DNA from: Nereocystis luetkeana
Lineage: Eukaryota; Sar; Phaeophyceae; Laminariales; Laminariaceae
Assembly (NCBI GenBank): GCA_031213475.1
Contig: JARUPZ010000018.1
Coordinates: 8,878,406-8,942,405, forward strand
Direction of reading: 5' to 3'
Length of the DNA stretch: 64,000 nt
The translations under genes were made by a program, and so were the position numbers. Position 1 is the stretch's first letter. Each line of letters starts with the position of its first letter. Positions 12,701-22,295 of this stretch are shown one piece after another. The notes beneath the pieces are model-generated. The model was given only the letters and a program-made list of their open reading frames with translations, was not told where the DNA came from and made no database searches.

Positions 12701-13719
12701 GGCGTCGACGGGGGTAGAGTCAGCCACGACCTAGCGGTGCTGACCGGAACCCTCGTGTTCGCGGGGGAATTGCTCGGCAACGCCGAGGTACCGGGGGGGT
12801 CCACGCCGGGGCTTATACGCCGGGCGAGATGACCCTGAAAGGTGTTGACAATAATTTTTCTATCGCCACCTGGCGTCGACGGGGGTAGAGTCAGCCACGA
12901 TCTAGCGGTGCTGATCAGAACCCTCGTGTTCGCGGGGGAATTGCTCGGCAAAGCCGAGGTACCGGGGGGGTCCACGCCGGGGCTTATACGCCGGGCGAGA
13001 CGACCCTGAAGGGCCCTGTCGTCCAACTTTTGGAGGACAGGGGGATACTCGCTAGGAGATACCACACCTGGGGCCCGTGTCCACGCGTTGCACAAAGCAG
13101 GCGAGGAGGACGGGGCAGGGGGCTCAGGGCATGTCCTGGTCGACGTTGGTCGCGAGTCTTCCGTTTCTAATACGGGACTGTCCCTCGAGCTCAGGGGCAG
13201 CGGTGGTGTCAACACCGTGGCAGCGGGTGGAAGCCCGTCGTTCGCGGGTCCAACGCTGTCACAAGAAAGGCGCGCATGCTGGAACAAGCGCGTATGGAGC
13301 GGCCAATTAGAGGCAGGCTCAGGGGGCGATGGCCCGGTCGACGAAACGGTAGTTTCGTGTGAACCGGAACCGCTGGTAGCCGTAATCGTCGAGACGTTTC
13401 CCAGGGTAGCAATGTCTGGGGTCTCGGCAATGGTCGGCGAGTAGCGTTGCTCACCGCCGGAAGACGTCGAGTGGAGCATCCTGGTGAGGCTCGGCGTCTT
13501 GGCCTCCTCCCGCCCACACCTCAAGGCAATCACTTGAGCAAGAAGATCAGTGCTTGAGCAAATGGCTGGGAAATGGGCTGGGTTAGGGGGGGGGCAGGGG
13601 TCGGGGGCAGGGGTCGGGGAGGCGTGGTGCACGTGATTTACGCGTGCGTCCTGAGAGCCTCGGGTGCTCGCAGTAGATGCTGTTGGTGGAGATGCGGCAG
13701 GTGCTCCACCATCGGCTTG
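9781..13719 (-). CDS. Gypsy Pol part 1: linker, NADAR, aspartic protease, reverse transcriptase
   Basis: Open from just after the Gag UGA (13720-13722) to the stop at 9781, about 1,312 residues in the same frame as Gag. Counting from 13632, residues 1-340 are Pro/Ser/Thr-rich with an exact-frame 57-residue duplication (about 210-316). Residues 340-495 are a NADAR domain. LLDTGSPQSF at 623-632 is a retropepsin active site, followed by ILLGRDSWM. Residues 960-1200 are the RT, with FDLVSSFHQI (first Asp), MPQGSSASP and YLDD at 1132-1135. The connection domain follows (RSLLGGINYYGKFLPNLS). All RT and protease signature residues are present. NADAR between Gag and protease is not part of any gypsy layout I know. 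Expression would need UGA readthrough or recoding. Confidence 0.88.
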   Translation of the reverse strand, partial: QADGGAPAASPPTASTASTRGSQDARVNHVHHASPTPAPDPCPPPNPAHFPAICSSTDLLAQVIALRCGREEAKTPSLTRMLHSTSSGGEQRYSPTIAETPDIATLGNVSTITATSGSGSHETTVSSTGPSPPEPASNWPLHTRLFQHARLSCDSVGPANDGLPPAATVLTPPLPLSSRDSPVLETEDSRPTSTRTCPEPPAPSSSPALCNAWTRAPGVVSPSEYPPVLQKLDDRALQGRLARRISPGVDPPGTSALPSNSPANTRVLISTARSWLTLPPSTPGGDRKIIVNTFQGHLARRISPGVDPPGTSALPSNSPANTRVPVSTARSWLTLPPSTPGGDRKNYRRPPPPTTNTPSTAHTTAEAPSSFHLFWDSSSVFSQWYLCDIEHDCVTYNCAEQMMMAQKAALFGDTTTERRIKATRDPADQKALGRTVFGFDELVWERHRYNIVLNINFSKFRQHSELRRELAATDDKHIAEASPHDLIWGIGLKADHPDACIPTRWRGRNLLGRVLMDVRESFDADRLPQLPTGTSPNDPEQTPASTDSTRVFPTADGIHETSPTPPRQPPNSPLGLLLPPSTPDAYPISHFAQVSTINTAAHSHLPTRRPPIPEHGPCLTGGIITVDDASFTTKVLVHSGPDATTRRELVALLDTGSPQSFITATAMEQLKASQSATDACERHSSPRSWGGFGTSAPLSTSVSIRLSIQFMRLQTPTAALAVWACVVPAGTMQHPILLGRDSWMRFEHRSYTTLRQQPALPHQPSRQTRGELSLSHHDPNGASAFIPDDRSTDDVYHLRFAGNNAISLSSTPQLAKVNLVRQSGAPALAGNYMVNMLPRENPLSDTAIFVYDGYQTVPLSGSTELEPGDLLGTSCSPLVQVPLATLGHPSLNPPLPPPFPDVHALHNNIPVADQSPSTADPSTALKAPCPQLLARLDADQRKSFLDLWERVPLHLRDVNFDLHGSGWTPSVINNLGDVLCEFQDVFSTSKTDFGSCSLMPFKITVPPDSAPVTSRPYRINPILAKKADAVLDQYLAAGLIQHSTSPYSSPMVAIPKKDGGVRITINYKKLNAISSLGQLPIPRVDEVLDSLGKGRIFSLFDLVSSFHQITIDEDTIPLTAFCTPNRLFEWLVMPQGSSASPGWFVKVINEVIKGLERVAAYLDDIIVFDPNPNDHVANIRALFGRLRKHHLKLSPAKAKLGATTADFLGHTISAGGYSPNSDKVAALTRMPMPTDKKQVRSLLGGINYYGKFLPNLSRRLRPINALLKQGATFDFTPAMETTVRAILQELAEPPILVYPDWDAVADPPLLRR
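12148..12615 (-). other. NADAR (YbiA/DUF1768-like) domain inside the gypsy polyprotein
   Basis: About 155 residues match the NADAR pattern in order: SSFHLFWDSSSVFSQWY (family 'F....S.FSN..'), CVTYNCAEQMMMAQKA ('Y...E...Q..KA'), then LFGD, DPADQKALGRTVFGF ('K.LGR'), W-ER near 415, NFSKFRQHSELRRELAAT ('KF.QN..L...L..T'), EASPHDLIWGIGL ('E.S..D..WG.G'), and RNLLGRVLMDVRE ('N.LG..LM.VR'). In the known family these surround the active site, and the conserved Glu, Trp-Gly and Asn-x-x-Gly positions are all kept here. Members cleave N-glycosidic bonds of ADP-ribose-linked or ribosyl-pyrimidine substrates; some reverse guanine ADP-ribosylation of DNA. Activity here is inferred. Confidence 0.85.
12679..13020 (-). 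repeat. 171-bp tandem duplication in the Pol linker
   Basis: The block ATCGCCACCTGGCGTCGACG starts at 12691 and again at 12862, a period of 171 bp (57 codons), so the duplication keeps the frame. Both units contain HLARRISPGVDPP-type text and differ at a few positions (R/H, LI/PV), so the duplication is older than the last insertion. Confidence 0.85.
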
Positions 13720-14352
13720 TCAGTTGGTGCGGAAGGTTCCCGGCTGCCGTTGGTTCGAGTGGGTGGTCGAGTTGTTGCTGCCCATCCGCATGTTCGCGGG
13801 GGTGGCAGGTGCGGACGTGTTGGTCGCAGGGGTATGAACCGTCAACGCGGAAGACGAGGGGGCAGGCTCGATGCGTTGTTGTCGGAACTGTTGCCCTGGC
13901 GAGTGTCGGTTGCCGTTGTCGTAGTTCCGGCGGTTGCTATGGCGCCAGTTGTTGGAGCGCCCGTTGTCGCCGCGGTAGTTGCGGGAGTGGTTATAGTTGG
14001 AGCGGCTGTTGATGGAGTTTCCGCTACGGTTGGTGTTGTTGCCTCGACGGTTGTTGTCGTAGCGGTTGGAACTCCGCTCCAGGTTGCGCTCGTATTGCCC
14101 CCGGCGGTAAGAGAGCATCCTCTGCTGCCACTGGCGGTAGGCGTTTCCGCCGTCGTTCAGCTGTCCTAGCGCCGGGTTCAATATGCCGGACGTGTTGAGG
14201 AAGCCCTCGGAGCAGGTCTTCATGCTGTGGTCCGTGCCATTGCAGTTGAGGCAATGACCACCGTGGGCACGGAGGGCTTGGGCGCGGGCAGAGCTCGTCA
14301 GGAGTGGTGTCAGGAGCGGTGGGGTCTGAGGATTGAACGTCGTCGTCACCAT
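13720..14352 (-). CDS. Gypsy Gag-like nucleocapsid protein (CCHC), no visible capsid
   Basis: 210 codons from ATG (14350-14352, 50 bases inside the LTR) to UGA (13720-13722). Near residue 34 is a zinc knuckle CLNCNGTDHSMKTC (C-x2-C-x4-H-x4-C), which binds the element RNA. Residues 70-160 are extremely rich in Asn, Arg, Ser, Gly and Tyr, an RNA-binding or disordered composition. There is no helical capsid or matrix upstream of the knuckle, only about 30 residues, whereas ordinary gypsy Gags carry some 200-300 residues of capsid there. Either the capsid was lost and is supplied by other copies, or the true start lies elsewhere. The frame continues past the UGA directly into Pol. Confidence 0.75.
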   Translation of the reverse strand: MVTTTFNPQTPPLLTPLLTSSARAQALRAHGGHCLNCNGTDHSMKTCSEGFLNTSGILNPALGQLNDGGNAYRQWQQRMLSYRRGQYERNLERSSNRYDNNRRGNNTNRSGNSINSRSNYNHSRNYRGDNGRSNNWRHSNRRNYDNGNRHSPGQQFRQQRIEPAPSSSALTVHTPATNTSAPATPANMRMGSNNSTTHSNQRQPGTFRTN

Positions 14353-14380
14353 GTAGACCTCCTCGTAGTGTCGCAGCGGT

Positions 14381-14399
14381 TGGTCGTCAGTGGACGCCA
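14381..14399 (-). other. Primer binding site of the gypsy element
   Basis: Two bases inside the 5' LTR the minus strand reads TGGCGTCCACTGACGACCA. The TGG start pairs with the CCA end of a tRNA, as in gypsy elements primed by tRNA 3' ends. I did not identify the tRNA. Confidence 0.6.
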
Positions 14400-14401
14400 G
14401 A

Positions 14402-14889
14402 TGTGATAGATATGGCCGAGGTAAGGGTAAAGGACGCAGGTGTTTCTGGCAGCTAGGAAGCAGTGCTTCGCTTCTTCTTATATAGATCTTCTTTATTGAT
14501 GACTAGAGCTGAGGAGGTGCTCTGGTAGAGAAGTGAGAGGTAGGGGGGTGGGACTCGACGCTCAGATATACTCGTCCCACCCCACGCTACGAGCTCTCCT
14601 AAATTCCTCTTATCTAACGTACTCCTAAATAACTTTCCTAGGGCTACCGATAGTTCTTCTGCTAATATAAGAACTTCTCACTTTACGATCCTATCTGCGT
14701 TAAGGAACATTACTCTTGTCTAACGACCTATCCGCCTTAGAGAACATTCCTAAAAGACGGTTACTCTCAACTACCGGAATATCCGCCGGGTTAATCCATT
14801 CTTTGGATTATTCTCGTATTCCTCAGGCTACGAAACTGCCGACTATATTATCTATATCTATAGCCCATGAGCACTCGACTCATATCACA
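14402..14889 (-). repeat. 5' LTR of the gypsy element
   Basis: 488 bp, apparently identical to 4552-5039, with TGTGATA...TATCACA ends. It should contain the promoter and transcript start. A specific TATA element could not be chosen with confidence. Confidence 0.95.
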
Positions 14890-15149
14890 AGTCTGTGTCG
14901 TGTATCAAATTACACCCGTCTCTCCCGTCGTTACAACACACAGCAGAGTCTGCTGTGTTGTTGCCACCCAGTCAATATTAATATGTCTATAATTATATCA
15001 GACTCGGCAGTATATTAATAATATAGTAGTACCTGGTGGTGCAAGCGGGATCCACGGAAATCTCCCCTCACAGCTGCTGCTGTATAGTAGTAGTGTTATA
15101 CGGGAAGCGACCCTATCTATGAAATATACCACCACAGGTACCAGGTAGG

Positions 15150-17749
15150 TATAATATGCAAGAAGGTGATCAGTTTGGGTTCTACAAGCACCTTAAGGGG
15201 ATGAATGTGGAAGGAAAGAGGACTTTCCATTCGCAGTACATCAGGGACGAGGAAGCTAGATTACTACGAGACATAGGCCTCATCCGGGAACGATGGGTAA
15301 GGTGGTTCCATAAGCTGCTAAACACAAGGTCATCGACCCTCGACCCGACTATCGTCGATGAGCTCAAGGTCTGGCCCTCGTGCAGTCCGCTGGACGACGT
15401 CCCGTCTAGATACGAGGTGGAAGACGCGATCAGGGCGATGGCGAACCGCAAGGCGGTTGGGCCTGATGGTCTCCCAGCTGAACTTCTGAAGGTCCTGGCC
15501 GACGAGGGAGACTCGGACACCTTGGGAAGCTTCTACGAGATTATCGTCGCTGTGTGGAGGGGAGGGGTCGTGCCGCAGCAATGATGGAAGGATGCAACGA
15601 TTAAGGTGCTGCACAAGAAGAAAGACAGGACGGAGTGTGGTAACTATCGTGGCATTTCCCTAGTCGCGCATGCCGGCAAAGTGCTCCTCAAAGTCATCGC
15701 GCGCCGACTCAGCGACTATTGCGAACGGGAAGGCATCCTGCCGGAGGAGCAGTGTGGATATAGGCCCGAACGATCGACGGTCGACATGATGTTCGTGGTG
15801 CGACGCTTGCAGGAATTGGCAAGGAAGAAGGACACTCCGCTCTTCATGTGCTTTGTCGACCTCACGAAAGCCTACGACTCCGTCGACCGAACCCTCCTGT
15901 GGGCTGTCTTGGCTCGCTTTGGGGTGCCACCTAGAATGCTCACCGTTATCCGCCAATTCCACGACGGCATGCGAGCATGCGTGCGGCTGGATGACGGCGA
16001 GTGCTCAGATATGTTCGACGTGAAACAGGGCCTACGGCAAGGGTGTGTGCTCGCGCCATTGTTGTTCAACATGTTTTTTACAGCGGTGCTGCGTGTGGCG
16101 GAGAAACGTTTCACTGCTGATAAAGCCATCACGGACAGCTTGGTGCAACTCCAACAAAAGCAGGAGAAGAAGAAAAAGAAGAGGGGGAAGGCACGGGTCG
16201 GGCACGCCGACGGACAGGGGAATGATAAAGAGGCCCAGACACTGTGGGCTATGCTCTATGCCGACGATGCAGGCATAGTATCGAGATCACCCAACGGCCT
16301 GGAGAGGATGATGACGGTGATCGTGTCTGCATGTGCCGCTTTCGGCCTGACGGTCTCGGAGGCCAAGACGGAGATAATGTGTCTGCAAACGAAAGATGGG
16401 GGGAACGTGCCGTTCACCGTCACCGCCGCCGGCCAAGTGTACAAACAAACGACCGAGTTTGTGTATCTGGGCGGGGCTATCAGCGCAGATTGGACGGGCA
16501 GAAGTGTCGAGGTAACGCGTCGACTCCAGAGGGCATGGGCATGCTTCGGACGGTATAAGATGGAAATTTATGACCGCCCGGGTGTGCGCCTACGCCTGAA
16601 GGTGCGAATGCTGAGAGCCGAGGTGATCGAAACGTTGCTCTACGGTTGCGTTACTTGGAGCCCGAGCAAGACTGATTACGGTAGGCTACGGGAGGTCCAC
16701 CACAAGATGCTCCTCCGATGCATCGGGTGGCGAAAACGAAAGCGCGAAGACCACATTATATCCTATGCTAGCGCGCTTCTCAGGACAACATCTGAAAGCG
16801 TTGAGACGACGGTACGCAGACGTAGGCTCTTGTTTGCGGGCTTTGTGACACTAATGGGAGAGGAGCGTCTGCCGAAGAGGGTGATGTTTGGGGAGATGGT
16901 TGGGGGTAAGGGTTACTCCGGAGGACAGGAGTGGGACTGGATGAGGTACCTTGAGGAGGACCTCAAGGAGTTCGGCATCAAGCTCGAAGGGTGGCGCGAG
17001 GCAGCACAGAAAGCCGGCAGATGGTTCCGACGGGTCGAGGAAGGGGCGGAGGCCTTCATGCGGAAATGGCATACAGATGAGAAGGAGGCATCGGCAGAAC
17101 GGCATAGAATAGCTGCAACCACGACCACAGCCGTTGACGCCAACGCGAGTGTGCAGAATGGCAGGGAAGAGGGGGGGGGCGAAAGGGGGACGAGGGGGAA
17201 TGGCGGGGGGGGGGAGGGGAGGCGGTCCGCCCAACAGACTGAAGCCTGGTTATGGCCATCATCGTCATGATGCACTCCTTTCTTTGGGACCCAAGTAACT
17301 AGCATGGTGCCATCTGGGCAACTTTGCGTGTCTGTATGCCCCAGTGCCTGCCTTTGGTATTTTCTTTCCCCCCCGCCCGTGATTATCGCTTTTTTGTCCC
17401 TTCTTTTTTTTCATTTTTCTTTCATTCCCGTTTGTACCTCTTTGTGTCTTTGTTAGTATGGTCCGTTTTGCCTTTTTTGCGTTTTGCTATCTGCGTCTGT
17501 CTTAGTTTTGTTTTTGTTTTTCTTTTGCTTAGCTTCATCTTCTTTTTTTAGGTGTTTGTCTGCTATTAATAGTCTCCTTTTTGCTTCCCTGGTGTCCGCA
17601 GTGGTGGAGTGCGTATGCTTGTTTTTTGTTTTTTGCCTCTGTTTTTACTTGAGGGAGGTATTTCTTCCACTCCAGAGTTATTGGAGCCTGTCCTGCGACC
17701 ACGGACTGCATTGAATTGTGAGTTAATGTGAGAACAACAACAACAACAA
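15150..17749 (+). mobile_element. 5'-truncated LINE (non-LTR retrotransposon) with (CAA)n tail, copy C
   Basis: Contains a reverse transcriptase reading frame (15156-17270) and a T-rich 3' UTR beginning CTTTGGGACCCAAG. It ends in a short (CAA)5 tail at 17733-17749. Two other copies of the 3' end lie at 1378-1701 and 3112-3646. No endonuclease domain precedes the RT, so the 5' part is missing. The exact 5' boundary is uncertain; the left flank between the gypsy LTR and 15150 shows no second copy. Confidence 0.85.
15156..17270 (+). pseudogene. LINE reverse transcriptase with one in-frame UGA
   Basis: About 704 codons in a single frame interrupted once by TGA at 15582-15584 (CAG CAA TGA TGG AAG). 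Upstream is the pre-RT region, including NRKAVGPDGLPAELLKV. Downstream are [20 protein letters not shown], the first catalytic Asp in [30 protein letters not shown], the catalytic [11 protein letters not shown], and a C-terminal region with [24 protein letters not shown]. These are standard non-LTR RT motifs in order. Every catalytic residue is intact and only the UGA breaks the frame. The clade is not assigned: the C-terminal 'RRRRL.F.G' pattern suggests the RTE/CR1-like group, but weakly. Confidence 0.85.
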
Positions 17750-17835
17750 TGCGCACCACGATTTTGTACTCCTACAACAACTCCGGGTCTACAAATAAAA
17801 TGGTGAAATGCCCTCTGCTCGCCGTGACAGCAGTG

Positions 17836-18334
17836 TGTGATATGAGTCGAGTGCTCATGGGCTATAGATATAGATAATATAGTCGGCAGTTTCGTAGCCT
17901 GAGGAATACGAGAATAATCCAAAGAATGGATTAACCCGGCGGATATTCCGGTAGTTGAGAGTAACCGTCTTTCAGGAATGTTCTCTCGGGCGGATAGCCC
18001 GTTAGACAAGAGTAATGTTCCTTCACGCAGATAGGACCATAAAGTGAGAAGTTCTTATATTATTAGCAGAAGAACAATCGTTAGCCCTAGGAAAGTTATT
18101 TAGGAGTACGTTAGATAAGAGGAATTTAGGAGAGCTCGTAGCGTGGGGTGGGACGAGTATATCTGAGCGTCGAGTCCCACCCCCCTACCTCTCACTTCTC
18201 TACCAGAGCACCTCCTCAGCTCTTCTAGTCATCAATAAAGAAGATCTATATAAGAAGAAGCGAAGCACTGCTTCCCAGCTGCCAGATACACCTGCGTCCC
18301 TTACCCTTACCCTTACCTCGGTCATATCTTCACA
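17836..18334 (+). mobile_element. Solo LTR of the same gypsy family
   Basis: It starts TGTGATATGAGTCGAG and ends ATATCTTCACA, and matches the reverse complement of the 488-bp LTR along its length with scattered differences. It is flanked by the 4-bp duplication AGTG (17832-17835 and 18335-18338). No internal sequence is present, so it is the footprint left by recombination between two LTRs. It is older than the full element at 4552-14889. A TTACCC triplet repeat near the right end is an expansion absent from the full-length LTRs. Confidence 0.92.
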
Positions 18335-21022
18335 AGTGCGTGTGCTGCTCGGACTAGATATATTGATGCGGTGTGGTGGTGGTGGTGGTGTTGTCGCCCG
18401 CATGGCCATTTTAGAAGAAGGGTAGCAAAAATGGTGCCGAGGGCGGTCGTCGAAGCGGCGGACTACACTCAACTCGTATCGGACGCTTGCTACAATTCTG
18501 GGGGGGGGGGGTGCGTAGGTTCATTGGAGAGTGAACAGAGGGGGGGGTCAGACCCGTTTCGAGTTTTTCCAACAGACATCACAGAGAAATCTATGAAACT
18601 ACGTACAATACAGAACTGTCAACAGCAGTGCAAGAGAGTACTACCGGGCCCACCACCCGCACATGCGAAGCGATCGGCTTTTGGCCGAAAGCCAGCGACT
18701 AAAATCGAGGCAAATTCCAAGCGGGAGTCGGGTACACTACGGTTTCATGATGGCATGAATACTATACCCTGTTGTTCTATTATTAGTAATAATTTTTGGA
18801 GATAAAAAAATATGTGCACATACATACATACATGCTGTGAACGTTTTTGGGGCGTGCTGTAACGGCGCATTCTACGAAAGGGTACGAGCACATTTCCGCA
18901 AATTATTTTCTGAATGTCGGGGTTTCTCTGAGAACCGCAGTCCCGTTTAGGGGACAACCACTCGAATTCCAAGTAATTTGTCCACAAAACGAGACAGTCT
19001 GCGGTTCTATTAATAAAAGGGTTTTATAACCCAGAATCGTCGGAATGCCAATCTTGTTTCGTAAGAAGACGTCTTTGTATACTTGGATATACTTGGGCCA
19101 TGGGATTCTTCATCGGGATGCAGTTTGATTTTCGCTGAATGAAGTCAGTTTTCCGGTGAAGTATGGAGCTCCTTGAGTGAGGAGAGCCTCAGAAAATTAG
19201 GGTGAACTGCAACTACTGCAGTTGTTATTATCGTAGAACGCCTCCAACCCTATACTTTCAACAAGAAGTATTATTAACAACGGTGTGCGCTCTGCAGGTG
19301 GAGAGCGAAAACCCATGACATGAAAAGTCAGTTGACCTTCCTGGGACTGCGACAGAGGGCAACAAAATTGACGGTGAAACGTGACGATTTACAGCAACGG
19401 CGACTGCGTGATAATAAGTAATAAGGGGGATGATGCAATGGTTGGTGTCCGAGATACAATGGTTGAATTCAAGCGGGTCGTACGGCACAGGGCGCAGCAT
19501 GATACTGACTATTAATACTACCCGAACATACTGCTGGGCGCCCACGCTGCTCGTATTGGATACGATTGATATTAACAGCCACCGAAGGTATAATGAGTTG
19601 ATTTCCGACTCGCACAGGAAGCCTCGATGAGCGAATCCAATTTCCGCGTACGTACACGTACTGCAGCTGCTGTGGCTGCAGAGTCCCGAAAGTTTTTTGT
19701 TGGACGCAAAAATGGCCATGCCCTGCATCAGCACACTACCTGGTACAATTTTAGTAGAAAAGAGAGAGAGGACATGCCGTAGATAAATAAAGAGCGTTCG
19801 AAAGACAGCCCTTCAGATGCGGAGATGCCAGCACGTGCGTCACTGGCTGCATCCGAACAAATATTGAGGCCATTTGAGGTCACTCCCAACTTCCCAAGGC
19901 GCACGTGATCTTTGTAGTGCCGATGTTACAGCGTTCTCTTCCGAGTCTCAAAAAACAGGACAGCGTGTAGCATACTTGTCGATGACATTCACAAAACCAC
20001 CCTAGGCCGGAAACAATAAGGCGCCGACCTTCCTTGCCGGTTTGTTCGTTGTCATCAGACGCCCCGCTCGTCTTGATGAATTAAAACAATCTTGTTTCTT
20101 AATCCACTCCCTGTCCCCGGTTACCCTCCCCCGGACAAGCTGGAAGTACGCTTGAGGGGTTTCCACTATTCGGTCACACCTCCTTGCGCCACAAGCCGGG
20201 AGCAAAAAAAGCCAGGAAGAGCAAACAAAAAAACAGCACAAACAGCAAAAATAGCAACACCCATAACAAAAAATCGCTCCCCTCCATTGAATAACGCCGC
20301 AACCGCCTTTCATCGAGCCTGCGCAGCACCCCGCTTCCCCCCCCCCCCAGTTGGCTTGCTTACGGTCGTCCCTCCCGACCGTTTGTGGCAGCCGGCTTAG
20401 TGCATGCACACCGGAAGGCGTTGTCAAAAGCTGCTATATACTGCTGCTGTTGTATGTCGTCATCGTGACGGTTCAACCAAACCAACCCAACCAACAAACC
20501 CTGCCAACGCGAAGGAAAAGCAGTCAAGTCCAAACCTAAAAAAAAACTTCGGCCCGTGCTGTTGTTTTTTTTTCTCACAATAACTCAATTAGTCGGCATA
20601 GCCTAGTCCGCGTGGTCGCCAGACAGGCTCCAATATCTCCTGAGTGGACCAACACCCCAGGCAAAACTAAGGAAACAGGGATTGTTGTACAACCAGGTAT
20701 ACTGTTGCTTGGGTCCGATCGGGTCAGGTGCAGTCGGGTCTGTCTTTGGGTCGGTATTTGGAACGGTCCTTGGAACGGTCTCCAAATGAACGCCGCACCT
20801 CATATCTCCTGAACCTCCCCCCCCCCCCCCCCCTTATTCAAGGAATACGTAGCAAGGGGAGGTTTACATGTCTACTTGCATAACTTGCGCTGTAACGTTC
20901 TCGCACTTTGCGATCTGCGACATGAAGTACTTCTCGTACCTGTGGACATGTCGACGAGAGAGGGACACGGAGGCGGAGGCGGAGGGGATACGGGGTATGA
21001 GGGGGTGGGGTGGCGGTGGGGG
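18335..21022. other. No recognisable gene
   Basis: Apart from a palindromic repeat at 18928-19023 and a C16-type homopolymer near 20818-20833, nothing coding or repeated is evident. Open frames here lack any protein-like signature. Confidence 0.4.
18928..19023. mobile_element. Palindromic MITE-like repeat, family 2, copy a
   Basis: Left arm AGAACCGCAGTCCCGTTTAG and right arm GACAGTCTGCGGTTCT are near inverted repeats around a short centre. The family consensus at other sites begins ACCCTTTTAGGACYGCAGTCC and ends GGACTGCAGTYCTAAAAGGG. Confidence 0.65.
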
Positions 21023-21677
21023 GTGTACTCATGCCATGCATGGCCGTAGTCTGATGGCCATAGACCCCCGCACCCCTTCAATGCCGGGACGGAGCACGTC
21101 GGGTTTTCACCGTCAAGGCAGGCATTTCTTGCACGTGGGGGGGGGGGGGGGGGGGGGGTACTTGATATCATATATGGCCGTAGTCGTATGAACATAGACC
21201 CTCGCATCCCTGCAATGCCGGGACGGAGCACGGAGCACGTCGGGCTTAGACCAGACAGACATTTCATGCCCCAAGCGCGAAGCGCCGTGAGGTGTCCGGC
21301 GAGTGGCAAGAAGGGTGAGCTGCATCCTACTAAGAACCGCTTGTGAGGCGGGCATGCATATGGATTACAGCTTATAAGTTAATACAACTGCCGGTGTGGC
21401 CACTTCCAGAGACCGCGATGGGAGTACTATTTAGCTGCCTCTTAGATGCCTTACCGAGAAAAAAAAGGTGATACGACCATTCCCCTAGTGCGGAGTAAAG
21501 GTTCTCTACCCCGCACAAATGATATATAACTCGATCACTATTAATAGCTGAGACCGACCACCAAAAAAAAAAAAAAAAACGGTACGCTGGTTGTCTAGCT
21601 TACGTAGTGAGCGGCATGTTTTACAGTGTCGTTGCCAACCGACGCCAACCCAGCCTATACATAATATATGGGGGGGT
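21023..21677 (-). repeat. Poly-C/G-bounded dispersed repeat, family R, copy 1 with partial extra unit
   Basis: It contains the shared blocks CATGCATGGCC, CCGGGACGGAGCACGTCGGG, GGTGTCCGGCGAGT, TGTGGCCACTTCCAGAGAC, GCGGCATGTTTTACAGTGTC and CAACCCAGCCTATA. It lies between G tracts (near 21000-21022, 21138-21157 and 21669-21675). The first 110 bases are present twice, at 21023-21140 and again from 21159. Confidence 0.7.
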
Positions 21678-22295
21678 TACATTTTCTCGGTCATACAGAC
21701 CACATGCATAGTATGTGTTTTGTATGCGGATGTTGCCATTTCTTGTCGGAAACTACTGACCCAGTCCACGGTAGGGGAAAAATACATGTTGAACTCTTCC
21801 CGAGACAATTAGGAAGGCACGGATCCTGGCGGGGAGGGGGGAGGAGTGCCCGCTATGTGACTCCAGGTATCTGAGTAACGAAAGGGGGGGCGCCGAAGAA
21901 GCAGACCAGAGCCAACATTCATGGGGAGGCCAAAAAAAAAAAAGACGAAAAAAGTGAAAGAAAAAAGAAAGAAAAAAGAAGAAAGGGGGTTTGGGGGGGG
22001 GGGAAGGGGCACTTTCGGGCCCAGAGTTTGGGAATATTTGGTGGATGCATGAGGGTTACTACGCGATAGCCGCAGGTGACGGAACGATGGCCCGTCACTA
22101 ATTGGGGGCTAAAAAAAGAAGAAACGCAAAGAAAAATTCAAGGAAGAATAAAAAAAAGCATCGCGAGAATAAAAAAAAACAAACACCGCTGAATGATACC
22201 GGTATTATTAGTAGTATCATGCGACTCGTAGTGGTCACGGGTCACGGCAGTGCAGGGGTGGCTGCCCGTTTCGACTTTCGGATGGCTTCCTGGAA
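21678..22295. other. No recognisable gene; 3' flank of eIF3L
   Basis: Purine-rich and A-rich runs with homopolymer G. If the eIF3L reading frame does not end at 22296-22298, one more short exon could lie here or further left; I could not identify it. Confidence 0.35.

Larger units (their letters stand above)
4552..14889 (-). mobile_element. Full-length Ty3/gypsy (chromovirus-like) retrotransposon with NADAR domain
   Basis: Two 488-bp direct LTRs (4552-5039 and 14402-14889) look identical by eye. They begin TGTGATA and end TATCACA, and are flanked by the 4-bp duplication AGTC (4548-4551, 14890-14893). Transcription would run on the minus strand. Order: LTR, primer site starting TGG (14399), Gag zinc knuckle, UGA, Pro-rich linker, NADAR, aspartic protease, reverse transcriptase, RNase H, integrase with a DX35E core and GPF motif, chromodomain, Tudor-like module, 1.4-kb 3' untranslated region, LTR. 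RT-RH-IN order and the chromodomain place it in Ty3/gypsy chromoviruses. Apparent LTR identity points to a very recent insertion, yet the pol region changes frame several times, so this copy as read is not simply autonomous. Confidence 0.93.
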
